A stretch of DNA of 64,000 nucleotides from Micromonospora sp. U21 (lineage in GTDB: Bacteria; Actinomycetota; Actinomycetes; Mycobacteriales; Micromonosporaceae): the NCBI RefSeq assembly GCF_018070045.1, contig NZ_JAGPYK010000004.1:186001-250000 (forward strand), given 5' to 3'. The notes beneath the pieces were generated by a model that had not been told where the DNA came from, did not search any database, and saw nothing but the letters and a program-made list of their open reading frames with translations. Both the position numbers and the translations under genes were made by a program. Below, piece after piece: positions 8,413 to 17,384 of this stretch (the stretch's first letter is position 1; each line of letters opens with the position of its first letter).

Positions 8413-8451
8413 CGCTGGCCGGCACCCCCACCCCCGGGGCGCCGGCCAGCG
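8413..8451. terminator. Hairpin between convergent genes
   Basis: CGCTGGCCGGC and GCCGGCCAGCG form perfect arms around a 17-base C-rich loop. It lies between the lysozyme-like gene and the DUF4126 gene, which converge, so it may end transcription in both directions. Confidence 0.6.
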
Positions 8452-8495
8452 GCATGTCTGGATCTGGCGGGAGCCGCCACGGCCACGCGGTCTCG

Positions 8496-9113
8496 TCAGA
8501 CGCGGAAGCCGGCGGCGCGGGCGGCCTCGCGTTCCCGGCGGCGCTCGGAGCGTCGGCGCAGGAACCAGTAGACGAATGCCACCAGGCCGAGCAGGAAGGC
8601 GAGCACCAGCACCGGCAGGATGATCGCCACCAGGGAGACCACCACGCTGGTGGCGTCCTCGGCGGTGCTGGCCACCGGGGCACCGAACCCGGCGGTGGTC
8701 GCGTTGACGACCGGCCGCGCGGCGGACTTGAGCAGGTGTACGCCGAACGCGAGCAGAACGCCGGTGACCACGGGCACCCACTGGTGCGACGAGAAGAAGC
8801 TCCCCGGGTCGGTGACCGTCACCGTCTCCGACGAGGATCCGGCGCCGAAGGCCAGGCCGCCGGCGGTGGGTCGGACGACGGTCTGCACCACGTCGTTGAT
8901 GTGGTCGACCACCGGCACCTTGTCCGCCACCATCTCGACGGCGAGCAGCAGGGCCAGGATGGCGATGACCCAACCGTTGCCGAGCCACGTCCAGCCGCTC
9001 GGCAGGTCGATCAGGTCGGTGTAGCGGGCGAGCAGACCGAGGGTGAGCAGGGGTATGTACGCGTTCAGCCCCGCCGAGGCGGCGAGACCGGTACCGGTGA
9101 GGACTTCGAGCAC
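8496..9113 (-). CDS. DUF4126 membrane protein
   Basis: 205 residues with several hydrophobic segments: [21 protein letters not shown] near the start, [20 protein letters not shown] at about 47-66, one at about 115-130 and [20 protein letters not shown] near 165-185. It ends in a basic tail ([18 protein letters not shown]). The motif [19 protein letters not shown] is diagnostic for DUF4126. The GTG start has no clear ribosome site. The gene is divergent from nucS across 71 bp. Its function is not known. Confidence 0.88.
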   Translation of the reverse strand: MLEVLTGTGLAASAGLNAYIPLLTLGLLARYTDLIDLPSGWTWLGNGWVIAILALLLAVEMVADKVPVVDHINDVVQTVVRPTAGGLAFGAGSSSETVTVTDPGSFFSSHQWVPVVTGVLLAFGVHLLKSAARPVVNATTAGFGAPVASTAEDATSVVVSLVAIILPVLVLAFLLGLVAFVYWFLRRRSERRREREAARAAGFRV

Positions 9114-9184
9114 CGTCTCAGCATCCCATCGACGCGCCAGTGCCGCTCGCTGGCGACCGGGGGGTGCTCGGCTACCCTCGTCGG

Positions 9185-9844
9185 GTGCGGTTGGTCATTG
9201 CGAAGTGCTCAGTGGACTACGTCGGACGGCTCTCGGCTCACCTGCCGCTGGCGACCCGGCTGTTGATGGTGAAGGCGGACGGGTCGGTGTCCATCCATGC
9301 CGACGACCGGGCGTACAAGCCGTTGAACTGGATGAGCCCGCCGTGTCGGCTGGAGGAGGCTCCCGGCGTGTGGCGGGTGGTCAACAAGGCCGGCGAGGAG
9401 CTGCGGATCACCCTGGAGGAGATCTTCCAGGACACCTCGTACGAGCTGGGGGTGGATCCCGGCCTGCGCAAGGACGGGGTGGAGGCGCACCTCCAGGAGT
9501 TGCTGGCGGCCAACCCGAGCGCTTTGGGCGACGGGTACACGCTGGTCCGCCGCGAGTACATGACGGCGATCGGCCCGGTCGACCTGCTCTGCCGGGACGC
9601 CAACTCCGGCGCGGTGGCGGTCGAGGTCAAGCGGCGCGGTGAGATCGACGGCGTCGAGCAGCTCACCCGCTATCTCGAACTGATGAACCGCGACCCGCTG
9701 CTCAGCCCGGTCACCGGAGTCTTCGCCGCTCAGGAGATCAAGCCGCAGGCACGGGTGCTCGCCGCCGACCGGGGCATCCGGTGCGTCGTCGTGAACTACG
9801 ACAACCTGCGCGGCATCGAGAAGGACGAGCTGACCCTCTTCTGA
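9185..9844 (+). CDS. nucS: Mismatch-specific endonuclease NucS (EndoMS)
   Basis: The actinobacterial replacement for MutS/MutL: it cuts both strands at mismatches such as G-T, working with the sliding clamp. The product has 219 residues from the GTG, which gives the family N-terminus [20 protein letters not shown]. The N-terminal DNA-binding part is followed by a RecB-like nuclease core with PVDLLCRD and [20 protein letters not shown]. The C-terminus DELTLF fits the short clamp-binding tail known in the family. There is no ribosome site; TACCCT ends six bases before the GTG, so the mRNA is probably leaderless. Confidence 0.95.
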   Translation: MRLVIAKCSVDYVGRLSAHLPLATRLLMVKADGSVSIHADDRAYKPLNWMSPPCRLEEAPGVWRVVNKAGEELRITLEEIFQDTSYELGVDPGLRKDGVEAHLQELLAANPSALGDGYTLVRREYMTAIGPVDLLCRDANSGAVAVEVKRRGEIDGVEQLTRYLELMNRDPLLSPVTGVFAAQEIKPQARVLAADRGIRCVVVNYDNLRGIEKDELTLF

Positions 9845-9849
9845 CCGGC

Positions 9850-10011
9850 TCACTCCCCGGTCCGCACCGCGATCAGCGACCTCGGCAGGCCGGCCACCCG
9901 CTCGACGAGCATCCGCGAGTCGGGGAAGTAGCGGTAGGGCGTCTGCACCCAGTGCCGGTCGGCCAGCGAGCGGACGGCGGCGGCGAACCGCAGCCGGCGT
10001 TCGCGCCACAT
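9850..10011 (-). CDS. Small 53-residue protein behind aldehyde dehydrogenase
   Basis: An open frame from ATG at 10011 to TGA at 9850. It encodes a basic protein that starts MWRERRLRFAAAVRSLADRH and ends SLIAVRTGE. Almost every codon ends in G or C, as in its neighbours. The start is seven bases after the aldehyde dehydrogenase stop, and GGTGAG before the ATG can serve as ribosome site, so it is probably co-translated. I do not recognise a family. It could be a conserved partner or regulator of the enzyme, but there is nothing direct to show this. Confidence 0.55.
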   Translation of the reverse strand: MWRERRLRFAAAVRSLADRHWVQTPYRYFPDSRMLVERVAGLPRSLIAVRTGE

Positions 10012-10018
10012 CCGACAC

Positions 10019-11515
10019 TCACCTGCCGTACATCGCCTTGATGACCTTGACGAGTCGGGCCACGTCGGTCGGGGTCCGCTCGAAGGTCATGGACGGCAGC
10101 AGCGACCGGGCCCGCCGGCGGGTGATCGCCTTGGCCCGGCCGAACTCGCGCAGCCCGTCCTCGCCGTGGATCCGCCCGAAGCCGGAGTCACCGACCCCGC
10201 CGAACGGCAGCGTGGACATCCCGGCGAAGGTGAGGGTGGAGTTGACCGACGCCATCCCGGAGTGCAGCCGCCGGGCGATGGCGACCGCGCGCCGCCGGCC
10301 GAAGACCGAACCACCCAGGCCGTACGACAGCGCGTTGGCCCGGGCGACGGCCTCGTCGGCGTCGCGGACCCGGCTGATGGTGAGCGTCGGCCCGAAGGTC
10401 TCCTCGCGGACGGCGGCCGACTCCTCCGGCACGTCCACCAGCACGGTCGGGTGCACGTACGGCGGCTGCACCGCGTTCGGGCCGCCGAGCACGGCGCGCC
10501 CGCCGGAGCTGACCGCGGCCTCGATGTGGCGGCGGATCACATCGACCTGGCCGGGCATGGTGATCGGGCCGATGTCGGTGCCCTCCGGCCCGACGGTCAG
10601 CCGGCCGGCGCGGGCCACCACCTTGTCGACGAAGGTGTCGAAGACCTGGTCGACGGCGTACACCCGCTCGATGCCGATGCAGGTCTGGCCGGCGTTGGTC
10701 ATGCCGCCCCAGACGCACGCCTCGGCGGCGGCGTCCAGGTCGGCATCGCTGTCGACGATCATGGCGTCCTTGCCGCCGCCCTCGATCAGCACCGGGGTCA
10801 ACGTCTCGGCGCAGGCGGCCATGACCTTGCGGGCGGTGGCGGTGGAGCCGGTGAAGGCGAGCTTGTTCACCCCGGAACGGCAGAGCGCCGCGCCGACGTC
10901 GCCCAGCCCGTGCACGGCGGTGAAGATCGGTTGCTCGGGTACGACCTCGGCGAAGCTGTCCACCAGCCACTGGCCGACCGCGGGCGTGTACTCGCTCGGC
11001 TTGAGCACGACGGCGTTGCCGGCGGCCAGCGCGTACGCGGCGGAGCCGATCGGGGTGAAGACCGGATAGTTCCACGGCCCGATCACACCGACCACGCCGT
11101 ACGGCTGGTATTCGAGGTGCCCGGAGAACTCGGCGAGGATGAGCCGGGACCGGACCCGGCGCGGGCCGAGCACCCGGCCGGCGTTGCGGGCGGCCCAGTC
11201 GATGTGCTCGATCGCGGTGACGATCTCGACGATGGCGTCGGCGACCGGCTTGCCGCCCTCGACGTGCACCAGCTCGGCGAGCTGCTCGATCCGCTTGGCG
11301 AGCAGGGCGCGCCAGCGCAGCAGCCGTTCGCGACGGCCGGTGAAGCCCAGCCCGGCCCACCATTCGCTGGCGGCGCGGGCGCGGTCGACGGCCCGCCGGA
11401 CGTCGGCGTCGGTGGCGACCGGGAGGCGACCGGCCTCGACGCCGGTGGCCGGGCTGGTGGAAACCAGTTGGCCCGCCTCGATGACCGGGTTGCCGGGGAC
11501 ATGCACAGCCGTCAT
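10019..11515 (-). CDS. NAD(P)-dependent aldehyde dehydrogenase
   Basis: 498 residues of the ALDH superfamily, oxidising an aldehyde to its acid (succinate semialdehyde and aromatic or aliphatic aldehydes are typical). The fold markers are present: the oxyanion Asn in GPWNYPV, the cofactor-binding FTGSTATAR, the general base Glu in LIEGGGKDAMI, and the catalytic Cys in NAGQTCIGIERVY. It ends with a basic tail. The length is normal. The 53-residue gene follows at once, making a likely two-gene operon. The substrate cannot be told from the sequence. Confidence 0.9.
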   Translation of the reverse strand: MTAVHVPGNPVIEAGQLVSTSPATGVEAGRLPVATDADVRRAVDRARAASEWWAGLGFTGRRERLLRWRALLAKRIEQLAELVHVEGGKPVADAIVEIVTAIEHIDWAARNAGRVLGPRRVRSRLILAEFSGHLEYQPYGVVGVIGPWNYPVFTPIGSAAYALAAGNAVVLKPSEYTPAVGQWLVDSFAEVVPEQPIFTAVHGLGDVGAALCRSGVNKLAFTGSTATARKVMAACAETLTPVLIEGGGKDAMIVDSDADLDAAAEACVWGGMTNAGQTCIGIERVYAVDQVFDTFVDKVVARAGRLTVGPEGTDIGPITMPGQVDVIRRHIEAAVSSGGRAVLGGPNAVQPPYVHPTVLVDVPEESAAVREETFGPTLTISRVRDADEAVARANALSYGLGGSVFGRRRAVAIARRLHSGMASVNSTLTFAGMSTLPFGGVGDSGFGRIHGEDGLREFGRAKAITRRRARSLLPSMTFERTPTDVARLVKVIKAMYGR

Positions 11516-11770
11516 GGCGGAAGTCTAGACCCGAAGATTACTCGTCGGTAGGGCGCGATTCGGCCCGGCGGGGCGGGAGTCGCACCCGGCCGCCCGCTCG
11601 TTGATCAGGGCAGGTCAGGCCCTCTGCGTCGGATCCCGGCCGCCCGAACCGTGGAACGGGAGATGACCGGGAGGTGGCGAGGAGCTGACCGGCTGGTCGG
11701 TACTGGCGATTACCGTCTGATGGCAGGCTGACGCGCGGAGTAGTGGTGTGGGGTGGAGGGCTGACTGTCC

Positions 11771-12187
11771 ATGGAGGAACATCCGGAACTGATGCCGCTG
11801 TTGACGGTCGCGGGTGGGCCGATGCGCGGGGCGAGCTTTCGGCTGCGGGCCGAGTCGCAGGTGATCGGTCGGGCGCCGACCGGGCACGTCGTCATCAACG
11901 ACCCGCACCTGAGCCGGCAGCACGCGGAGGTGTGGCTGGCGCCGGACGGCCCGTCGCTGCGGGACCTGGGCTCGACCAACGGCACCTGGCTCAACGACCG
12001 CCGGATCACCGAGGTGGAACTCCTCTCCGACGGCGACGTGATCCGGCTCGGCCGCACCGAGCTGCGCCTGTTCGATCCGGGAGTGGCCCACACCGATCCG
12101 GTCGGGCTCAGCTTCGGCCCGTCCCGGCGTGACGTCCGGCCGACGCTGCCGCTGCCGCTGGCCACCCCGCCCACCGCACGCCGCTGA
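11771..12187 (+). CDS. FHA-domain protein
   Basis: 138 residues, nearly all one forkhead-associated domain that binds phosphothreonine. The key motifs are QVIGRAPTGHVVI, DPHLSRQHAEV and DLGSTNGTWLN; the Arg, Ser, His and Asn that contact the phosphate are all present. A Pro-rich tail follows. A GGAGGG ribosome site lies about 11 bases before the ATG. No Ser/Thr kinase gene is adjacent, so its partner is elsewhere. The gene ends directly at the 57-bp palindrome. Confidence 0.92.
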   Translation: MEEHPELMPLLTVAGGPMRGASFRLRAESQVIGRAPTGHVVINDPHLSRQHAEVWLAPDGPSLRDLGSTNGTWLNDRRITEVELLSDGDVIRLGRTELRLFDPGVAHTDPVGLSFGPSRRDVRPTLPLPLATPPTARR

Positions 12188-12244
12188 GTGAAAGGAAGGG
12201 CCCCTTGTTATCGCGAGGCGATAACAAGGGGCCCTTCCTTTCAC
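12188..12244. repeat. Perfect 57-bp palindrome
   Basis: Two exactly complementary 27-base arms, starting GTGAAAGGAAGGGCCCCTTG and ending with its mirror, around a GAG loop. It begins one base after the FHA stop codon. It may work as a terminator, but the perfect length and the lack of a U-tract are more like a spreading palindromic element. Confidence 0.85.
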
Positions 12245-12336
12245 CTGACCGCACGTTGTGCTTGGTGCGGGCCACACCCGGGGCGCATCCCGGATGGTTG
12301 TCGGGCACCTGGACCGGCGTGGACCGGCGTGGCAGC

Positions 12337-13410
12337 ATGCCGCGGATGGAGACCGAGCAGCGGACCGTGACGGCGAACGGCATCACCCAGGCGGTACGGG
12401 TGGCCGGCCCGCCGGACGGCATCCCGGTGCTGCTGATCCACGGCAACTGCTCATCCGGGCTGTTCTGGGAGCCGCTGGTCCGACGGCTGCCGCCGACGCT
12501 GCGGGTCGTCGCCCCGGACCTGCGCGGTTACGGCGCCTCCGAGACCGCCCCGGTGAACGCGACCCGGGGCCTTCGGGACTTCTCCGACGACGTGGCCGCC
12601 CTGCTGGACGACCCGACGCTCTTCGGCACCGCCGACGCCCGCCCGGTGGTGGTGGGGCACTCCCTCGGCGGGGGCGTGGCGATGCGACTGCTGGTCGACC
12701 ACCCGCACCGGGTTGGCGCGCTGCTGCTCGCCGCTCCGGTCTCCCCGTACGGCTTCGGTGGCACCCGCGACCTGGCCGGCACGCCGACGACACCCGACTT
12801 CGCCGGCACCGGCGCCGGCACGGCGAATCCGGACTTCGTCGCCCGGCTCACCGCGGGCGATCGCGGCACCGACGCCCCGACCAGCCCGCGTGCCGTGCTG
12901 CGAGCCACCTATGTGGCCGATCCGGCGGCGCTGGGCAGCGACGAGGAGTTGCTGCTCGACACCCTGCTCTCCACCGCCACGGGCGACGACAACTACCCCG
13001 GCACGGCGACGTCCTCGGACAACTGGCCGGGCACGGCGCCGGGGGAGCGCGGGGTGCTCAACGCTCTCGCGCCGACCTGGTTCCGGCTCGCCGACGAGCT
13101 GGTGGCCGTCGCCGACAAGCCTCCGGTCACCTGGGTACGCGGTGACGCCGACGCGATCGTCTCGGACACCTCACTGTTCGACCTGGCGTACCTGGGCTCG
13201 CTGGGCGTCGTACCCGGCTGGCCCGGCGAGGCGAAGTGCCCACCGCAGCCGATGGTCGGCCAGACCCGGGCGGTGCTGGAGCGGTACGCGGCGGCCGGCG
13301 GCGCGTACCACGAGGTGGTGCTGCCCGGCTGCGGGCACAGCCCCCACCTGGAGCGTCCGTCGGAGTTCGTCGCGGAGCTGCTGGCGCTGACCACCGTCCC
13401 GGCCAGCTGA
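12337..13410 (+). CDS. Alpha/beta hydrolase
   Basis: 357 residues with the alpha/beta-hydrolase order: the oxyanion segment LLIHGNCSSGLFWEPL, DLRGYG, the nucleophile elbow VVGHSLGGGVAMRL (Ser), and the His in PGCGHSPHLERPSEF. Two Gly/Thr-rich inserts (around FAGTGAGTANPDF and NYPGTATSSDNWPG) lie in the cap and are unusual. The start is uncertain: ATG at 12337 or 12346, with no clear ribosome site; a direct repeat GGACCGGCGT lies before it. The substrate is unknown. Esterase, lactonase or C-C hydrolase are all possible. Confidence 0.8.
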   Translation: MPRMETEQRTVTANGITQAVRVAGPPDGIPVLLIHGNCSSGLFWEPLVRRLPPTLRVVAPDLRGYGASETAPVNATRGLRDFSDDVAALLDDPTLFGTADARPVVVGHSLGGGVAMRLLVDHPHRVGALLLAAPVSPYGFGGTRDLAGTPTTPDFAGTGAGTANPDFVARLTAGDRGTDAPTSPRAVLRATYVADPAALGSDEELLLDTLLSTATGDDNYPGTATSSDNWPGTAPGERGVLNALAPTWFRLADELVAVADKPPVTWVRGDADAIVSDTSLFDLAYLGSLGVVPGWPGEAKCPPQPMVGQTRAVLERYAAAGGAYHEVVLPGCGHSPHLERPSEFVAELLALTTVPAS

Positions 13411-13490
13411 GCGCCCCGGCGGCGTCGTGGGTGAAATATCCCACGGCGTCTCGACAACCGATCGTCACGTGGCAGACTCGCGCGCATAGC

Positions 13491-13506
13491 CTTAGCGGCC
13501 GTTCAG
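13491..13506 (+). promoter_or_regulatory. Acyl-CoA regulon operator, site 2
   Basis: CTTAGCG-GC-CGTTCAG, 31 bp before the GTG of the double 3-hydroxyacyl-CoA dehydrogenase gene. Together with site 3 it is closest to the shared consensus. Confidence 0.62.
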
Positions 13507-13537
13507 TGGCCGTGCGGAGTGTCTGGGGAGGCCGGTC

Positions 13538-15328
13538 GTGGCGCGCGAGTTCAGCACCGTGGGTGTGGTGGGGCTGGGCACCATGGGTGCCGGCATCGTC
13601 GAGGTCTTCGCCCGCAACGGCATCGACGTGGTGGCGGTCGAGATTTCCGAGCCGGCGCTGGAGCGTGGCCGGGTCACCCTCACCGGCTCCACGGACCGGG
13701 CGGTGGCCAAGGGCAAGCTCGCCCCGGAGGACCGGGACGCGCTGCTCGACCGGGTGCACTTCGCGGTCGGGCTGGACGCGCTGCACTCCGTCGACCTGGT
13801 CATCGAGGCGGTGCCCGAGCACCTGGACCTCAAGCAGCGGATCTTCGCGGAGCTGGACCGGGTCTGCCGGCCGGAGACCATCCTGGCCACCAACACCTCG
13901 TCGCTGAGCGTCACCGAGATCTCGGTGGCCACCACCCGGCCCAACCAGGTGATCGGCATCCACTTCTTCAACCCGGCGCCGGTGATGAAGCTGGTCGAGG
14001 TGGTCCGCACCGTGGTCACCGCGCCCGAGGTCGTCGCCGACGTGGAGGCGCTCTGCGCCCGGCTCGGCAAGGTGGATGTCACCATCAACGACCGGGCCGG
14101 CTTCATCGCCAACGCGCTGCTCTTCGGCTACCTCAACCACGCGGTCGGCATGTTCGAGTCGCACTACGCGACCCGGGAGGACATCGACGCCGCGATGAAG
14201 CTCGGTTGCGGCCTGCCGATGGGTCCGCTGGCGCTGATGGACCTGATCGGCCTGGACACCGCGTACGAGATCCTGGACACCATGTACCGGCGCGGCGGGC
14301 GGGACCGCCGGCACGCCCCGGTGCCGCTGCTCAAGCAGATGGTGACCGCGGGGCTGCTGGGCCGGAAGTCCGGCCGGGGTTTCTACACCTACGAGCGGCC
14401 CGGCTCGCCGGTGGTCGTACCCGACGAGGCGACGCCGCTGGCCACGGAGGCCGCGCTCGCCGACGGCGCGCGCGCCATCGCCAAGGTGGGCGTGGTGGGT
14501 TCCGGGACGATGGCCACCGGCATCATCGAGGTCTTCGCGAAGGCCGGCTACGAGGTCATCTCGGTGACCCGGGGCGCGGAGAAGTCGGCGAAGGTCTGCG
14601 AGGCGGTGAAGACCTCGCTGAACAAGGGCGTGGTGCGCGGCAAGCTCGCCGAGGCCGACCGGGATGCCGCGCTGGGCCGGATCAGCTGGTCCGCGACGCT
14701 CGACCACCTCGCCGACGTCGACCTGGTGGTCGAGGCGGTGGTCGAGGAGCTGAGCGTGAAGAAGGCGCTCTTCGCCAGCCTCGACGAGATCTGCAAGCCG
14801 GGCGTGGTGCTGGCGACCACCACCTCCTCGCTGCCGGTGATCGACGTGGCGATGGCCACCCACCGGCCCGCCGACGTGGTGGGGCTGCACTTCTTCAACC
14901 CGGCGCCGATCATGCCGCTGGTCGAGCTGGTCCGCACCATCCGCACCTCCCCGGAGACCACCGCGACCGCACGGGCGGTCTGCGCCGCGCTGGGCAAGAC
15001 CGGTGTGGTGTGCGGCGACCGGTCCGGGTTCATCGTCAACGCGCTGCTCTTCCCGTACCTCAACGACGCGGTGAAGATGCTGGAGGCCAGCTACTCCACG
15101 GCCGACGACATCGACCACGCCATGAAGCTGGGCTGCGGCTACCCGATGGGCCCGTTCGAGCTGCTCGACGTGGTCGGGTTGGACGTCTCGCTGGCCATCC
15201 AGCGGGAGCTGTACCTGGAGCTGCGCGAGCCGGGCTTCGCGCCCGCGCCGCTGCTGGAGCACCTGGTCACCGCCGGCTACCTGGGCCGCAAGACCCGCCG
15301 GGGCTTCCGCGACCACTCGCACCGCTGA
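13538..15328 (+). CDS. Tandem-duplicated 3-hydroxyacyl-CoA dehydrogenase
   Basis: 596 residues made of two complete HAD units in tandem. Each unit has its own Rossmann motif (GVVGLGTMGAGI near residue 8 and VGVVGSGTMATGI near 320), a HFFNPAP catalytic segment and an LMDLIGLD/LLDVVGLD C-terminal motif. Unit 1 keeps TNTSSLS while unit 2 has TTTSSLP. It lacks the hydratase domain of FadB/FadJ. The GTG start has a GGGGAGG ribosome site. The acyl-CoA operator lies just upstream, which links it with the Ccr/Ecm genes. It probably oxidises 3-hydroxybutyryl-CoA or longer 3-hydroxyacyl-CoA; both active sites look usable. Confidence 0.88.
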   Translation: MAREFSTVGVVGLGTMGAGIVEVFARNGIDVVAVEISEPALERGRVTLTGSTDRAVAKGKLAPEDRDALLDRVHFAVGLDALHSVDLVIEAVPEHLDLKQRIFAELDRVCRPETILATNTSSLSVTEISVATTRPNQVIGIHFFNPAPVMKLVEVVRTVVTAPEVVADVEALCARLGKVDVTINDRAGFIANALLFGYLNHAVGMFESHYATREDIDAAMKLGCGLPMGPLALMDLIGLDTAYEILDTMYRRGGRDRRHAPVPLLKQMVTAGLLGRKSGRGFYTYERPGSPVVVPDEATPLATEAALADGARAIAKVGVVGSGTMATGIIEVFAKAGYEVISVTRGAEKSAKVCEAVKTSLNKGVVRGKLAEADRDAALGRISWSATLDHLADVDLVVEAVVEELSVKKALFASLDEICKPGVVLATTTSSLPVIDVAMATHRPADVVGLHFFNPAPIMPLVELVRTIRTSPETTATARAVCAALGKTGVVCGDRSGFIVNALLFPYLNDAVKMLEASYSTADDIDHAMKLGCGYPMGPFELLDVVGLDVSLAIQRELYLELREPGFAPAPLLEHLVTAGYLGRKTRRGFRDHSHR

Positions 15329-15367
15329 CCGGTCAACGCCGGAGGGTGCCGACGGCGTCTGCATGGT

Positions 15368-15862
15368 GTGACCTTCGAGGAGTACGTCGGCAGCCGGGGC
15401 CCGTCCCTCGTCCGGCTTGCTCGATTACTGACCGGTGACGAGCACCGGGCCGAGGACCTCACGCAGGAGGTGCTGGCCCGGGCGTACGTGCAGTGGCGCA
15501 AGATCGCCCGAGCCGACCGGCCCGACGTGTACGTGCGACGGATGCTGGTCAACGCCAACATCTCCTGGTGGCGCCGCCGGTCCAACCGGGAACTGGCCAC
15601 CGACAACTTCGCCGACCGTCCGCACCGGGGCGACCTCGGCGGCGAGGCGGCCGACCGGGACGAGATATGGCGCCTGGTTCTCGACCTGCCCGACCGCCAG
15701 CGGGCGGTGCTCGTGCTGCGCTACTACGAGGACCTCGACGACGCGACGATCGCGCAGATCCTGGACTGCTCGCCGGTCACCGTCCGCACCCACGCGATGC
15801 GGGCGCTCGCCAACCTCCGGGAGCGCTGCGGCGTCCCGACGACGAACGGGAGCCGGCCGTGA
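15368..15862 (+). CDS. ECF sigma factor, SigE-like actinobacterial subfamily
   Basis: 164-residue sigma-70 family protein with only regions 2 and 4. Region 2 is seen in LLTGDEHRAEDLTQEVLARA and VRRMLVNANISWWRR. Region 4 is seen in LPDRQRAVLVLRYYEDLDDA and the helix-turn-helix CSPVTVRTHAMRALANLR. The length and the VRRMLVN motif match the SigE family common in actinomycetes. The stop overlaps the start of the next gene (GTGA), so the membrane protein that follows is its probable anti-sigma or sensor partner. Confidence 0.9.
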   Translation: MTFEEYVGSRGPSLVRLARLLTGDEHRAEDLTQEVLARAYVQWRKIARADRPDVYVRRMLVNANISWWRRRSNRELATDNFADRPHRGDLGGEAADRDEIWRLVLDLPDRQRAVLVLRYYEDLDDATIAQILDCSPVTVRTHAMRALANLRERCGVPTTNGSRP

Positions 15863-16914
15863 CCGACCTCGACGAGCGGATCGTCCTGACGCTGCGGGAG
15901 CGCGCCGAGGGCCCGGTGGACGCCGACCGACTGCTGGTCGGCGCGGTGGTTCGGGGGCGGGCGCGGGTTTGCCGGCGGCGTGCCGCCGCTGGCGCGGTCC
16001 TGAGTGTGGTCGCCCTGCTCGGCGTTGGCGTGGTCGCCGGCCCGGTGGCCCGCCTGCCCGGCCTGGGCCCCGCGATCGCCCCCGGCCTGCCCGGCCCGGC
16101 CGAGGCGGCGGTGCCCCTCGTGCCGCCGCGGGTCGACGGTGCTCCCGGCGCGGCGGCCCGGCCGGACCGGATCGGCAAGGACCCGGCCCTGCTGCACATC
16201 GGCCTCGCCCCGGGCGGCCCCCGGTTCCTGGAGTGGAACGTGGGCGGCGGCAAGGAGACCGCGAAGCTCGACGTGGGCGGGCGGACGGTCACCGTCGAGC
16301 TGACCTCGGTCGACGTGTTGCAATCCGTCGGAGCCTGGAACATGCCGCCGCTTCAGGGCCCCACCGGCAACCGCTACGACGGTTCCGTGGGCCACACCGA
16401 CGGGCCCGACGGTGTGCCGATCTGGCGGCGCTACTGGCAGCCGGCACCCGGCGTGTACGCCGGAGCCAGCGTGGCAGGCCCGGACGAGGGCCCGCTGCAC
16501 GACGCGGCCGCGGCGCTGCGGCTTGATGCGGCGTACGGGTGCAACGGTCCGCTGCGGTTGACCGACCTGCCGGCCGGTGCCCAGTTCACCGGCTGCTGGA
16601 TGGTGGTGGGCACCTTCCCGGCCGCGTACGCGGTGATGATGCACGTCATCGACTACGACCGGAAGACGTCGATGTTGGTCGAGTTGCAGTACGCCGGCAC
16701 CACCACGACGAGCCACGCGACAGCGAACCGGACGATCGGGGGTAGGCCCGGCCATTTCGACCCTGACCGCAAGAGGCTTTCGCTGCTCGACATTCCCCGC
16801 GCCCAGCTGAGCGCCACCCTCAGCTCCGACAAGACCTTCACCGAGGCGGAGGCGGGCACCGTGCTGGTCGGGGCGCGGGTCGCCGAGTACCTGGACCAGC
16901 CCGCGACCTGGTGA
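15859..16914 (+). CDS. Membrane-anchored partner of the ECF sigma factor
   Basis: 351 residues from the GTG that overlaps the sigma stop. A cytoplasmic N-terminus of about 40 residues (LDERIVLTLRERAEGPVDAD) is followed by one membrane span near residues 45-65 (GAVLSVVALLGVGVVAGPVA). A 280-residue exported domain follows with two Cys (near GCNGPL and TGCWMV) that may pair. The layout of a short inner region, one helix and a large outer domain fits an anti-sigma or sensor, but no zinc-type HxxxCxxC motif is present. The role is inferred from coupling. Confidence 0.75.
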   Translation: MTDLDERIVLTLRERAEGPVDADRLLVGAVVRGRARVCRRRAAAGAVLSVVALLGVGVVAGPVARLPGLGPAIAPGLPGPAEAAVPLVPPRVDGAPGAAARPDRIGKDPALLHIGLAPGGPRFLEWNVGGGKETAKLDVGGRTVTVELTSVDVLQSVGAWNMPPLQGPTGNRYDGSVGHTDGPDGVPIWRRYWQPAPGVYAGASVAGPDEGPLHDAAAALRLDAAYGCNGPLRLTDLPAGAQFTGCWMVVGTFPAAYAVMMHVIDYDRKTSMLVELQYAGTTTTSHATANRTIGGRPGHFDPDRKRLSLLDIPRAQLSATLSSDKTFTEAEAGTVLVGARVAEYLDQPATW

Positions 16915-16960
16915 CCGCCGCTCGGGCCGTACCACCCGGCGGACCGTACGCTTGGTGACT

Positions 16961-17284
16961 GTGAGCCCCCGTCGCAACCGTCCCCGCCGGGACGAGAACG
17001 CCAACCTGGACGCCGATCGGGTCCGGCAGGGCGTCGCCTCGGTGCAGCAGTGGACCGACGGCGCCTGGCAGGTACGCGGGATCGGCGCGGGCGCGTCGAT
17101 CAAGACGTACCGCTGCCCGGGCTGTGACCAGGAGATCCGGCCCGGGGTAGCGCACCTGGTGGCCTGGCCTGCGGACGGCCTGGGTGACCTGACCGACCGG
17201 CGGCACTGGCACAGCGGCTGCTGGCGGGCCCGGGACCGGCGCGGCCCGGCGGTACAGCGCGGCCGGGGCACCCCGCGCTACTGA
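16961..17284 (+). CDS. Small putative zinc-finger protein
   Basis: About 107 residues. A very basic start (SPRRNRPRRDEN) is followed by one compact domain with YRCPGCDQEIRPGVAHLVAW and RRHWHSGCW, a CxxC...H...HxxC arrangement that could hold one zinc. The protein ends in a basic tail. It is widespread in actinomycetes, often under a misleading 'ATP/GTP-binding' name, and no P-loop is visible here. The GTG at 16961 is chosen; another GTG at 16955 is possible. TACGCT eight bases before suggests a leaderless mRNA. It may bind nucleic acid. Confidence 0.75.
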   Translation: MSPRRNRPRRDENANLDADRVRQGVASVQQWTDGAWQVRGIGAGASIKTYRCPGCDQEIRPGVAHLVAWPADGLGDLTDRRHWHSGCWRARDRRGPAVQRGRGTPRY

Positions 17285-17384
17285 CCGACCCGGCCAGGGC
17301 GCCTCGCGCCACGGCTGAGCGATCTGGATCACCCTGTTCACGCCCGGGCGGGCGGCGGCGGCGACTTCGGGACAGACTTGACCG

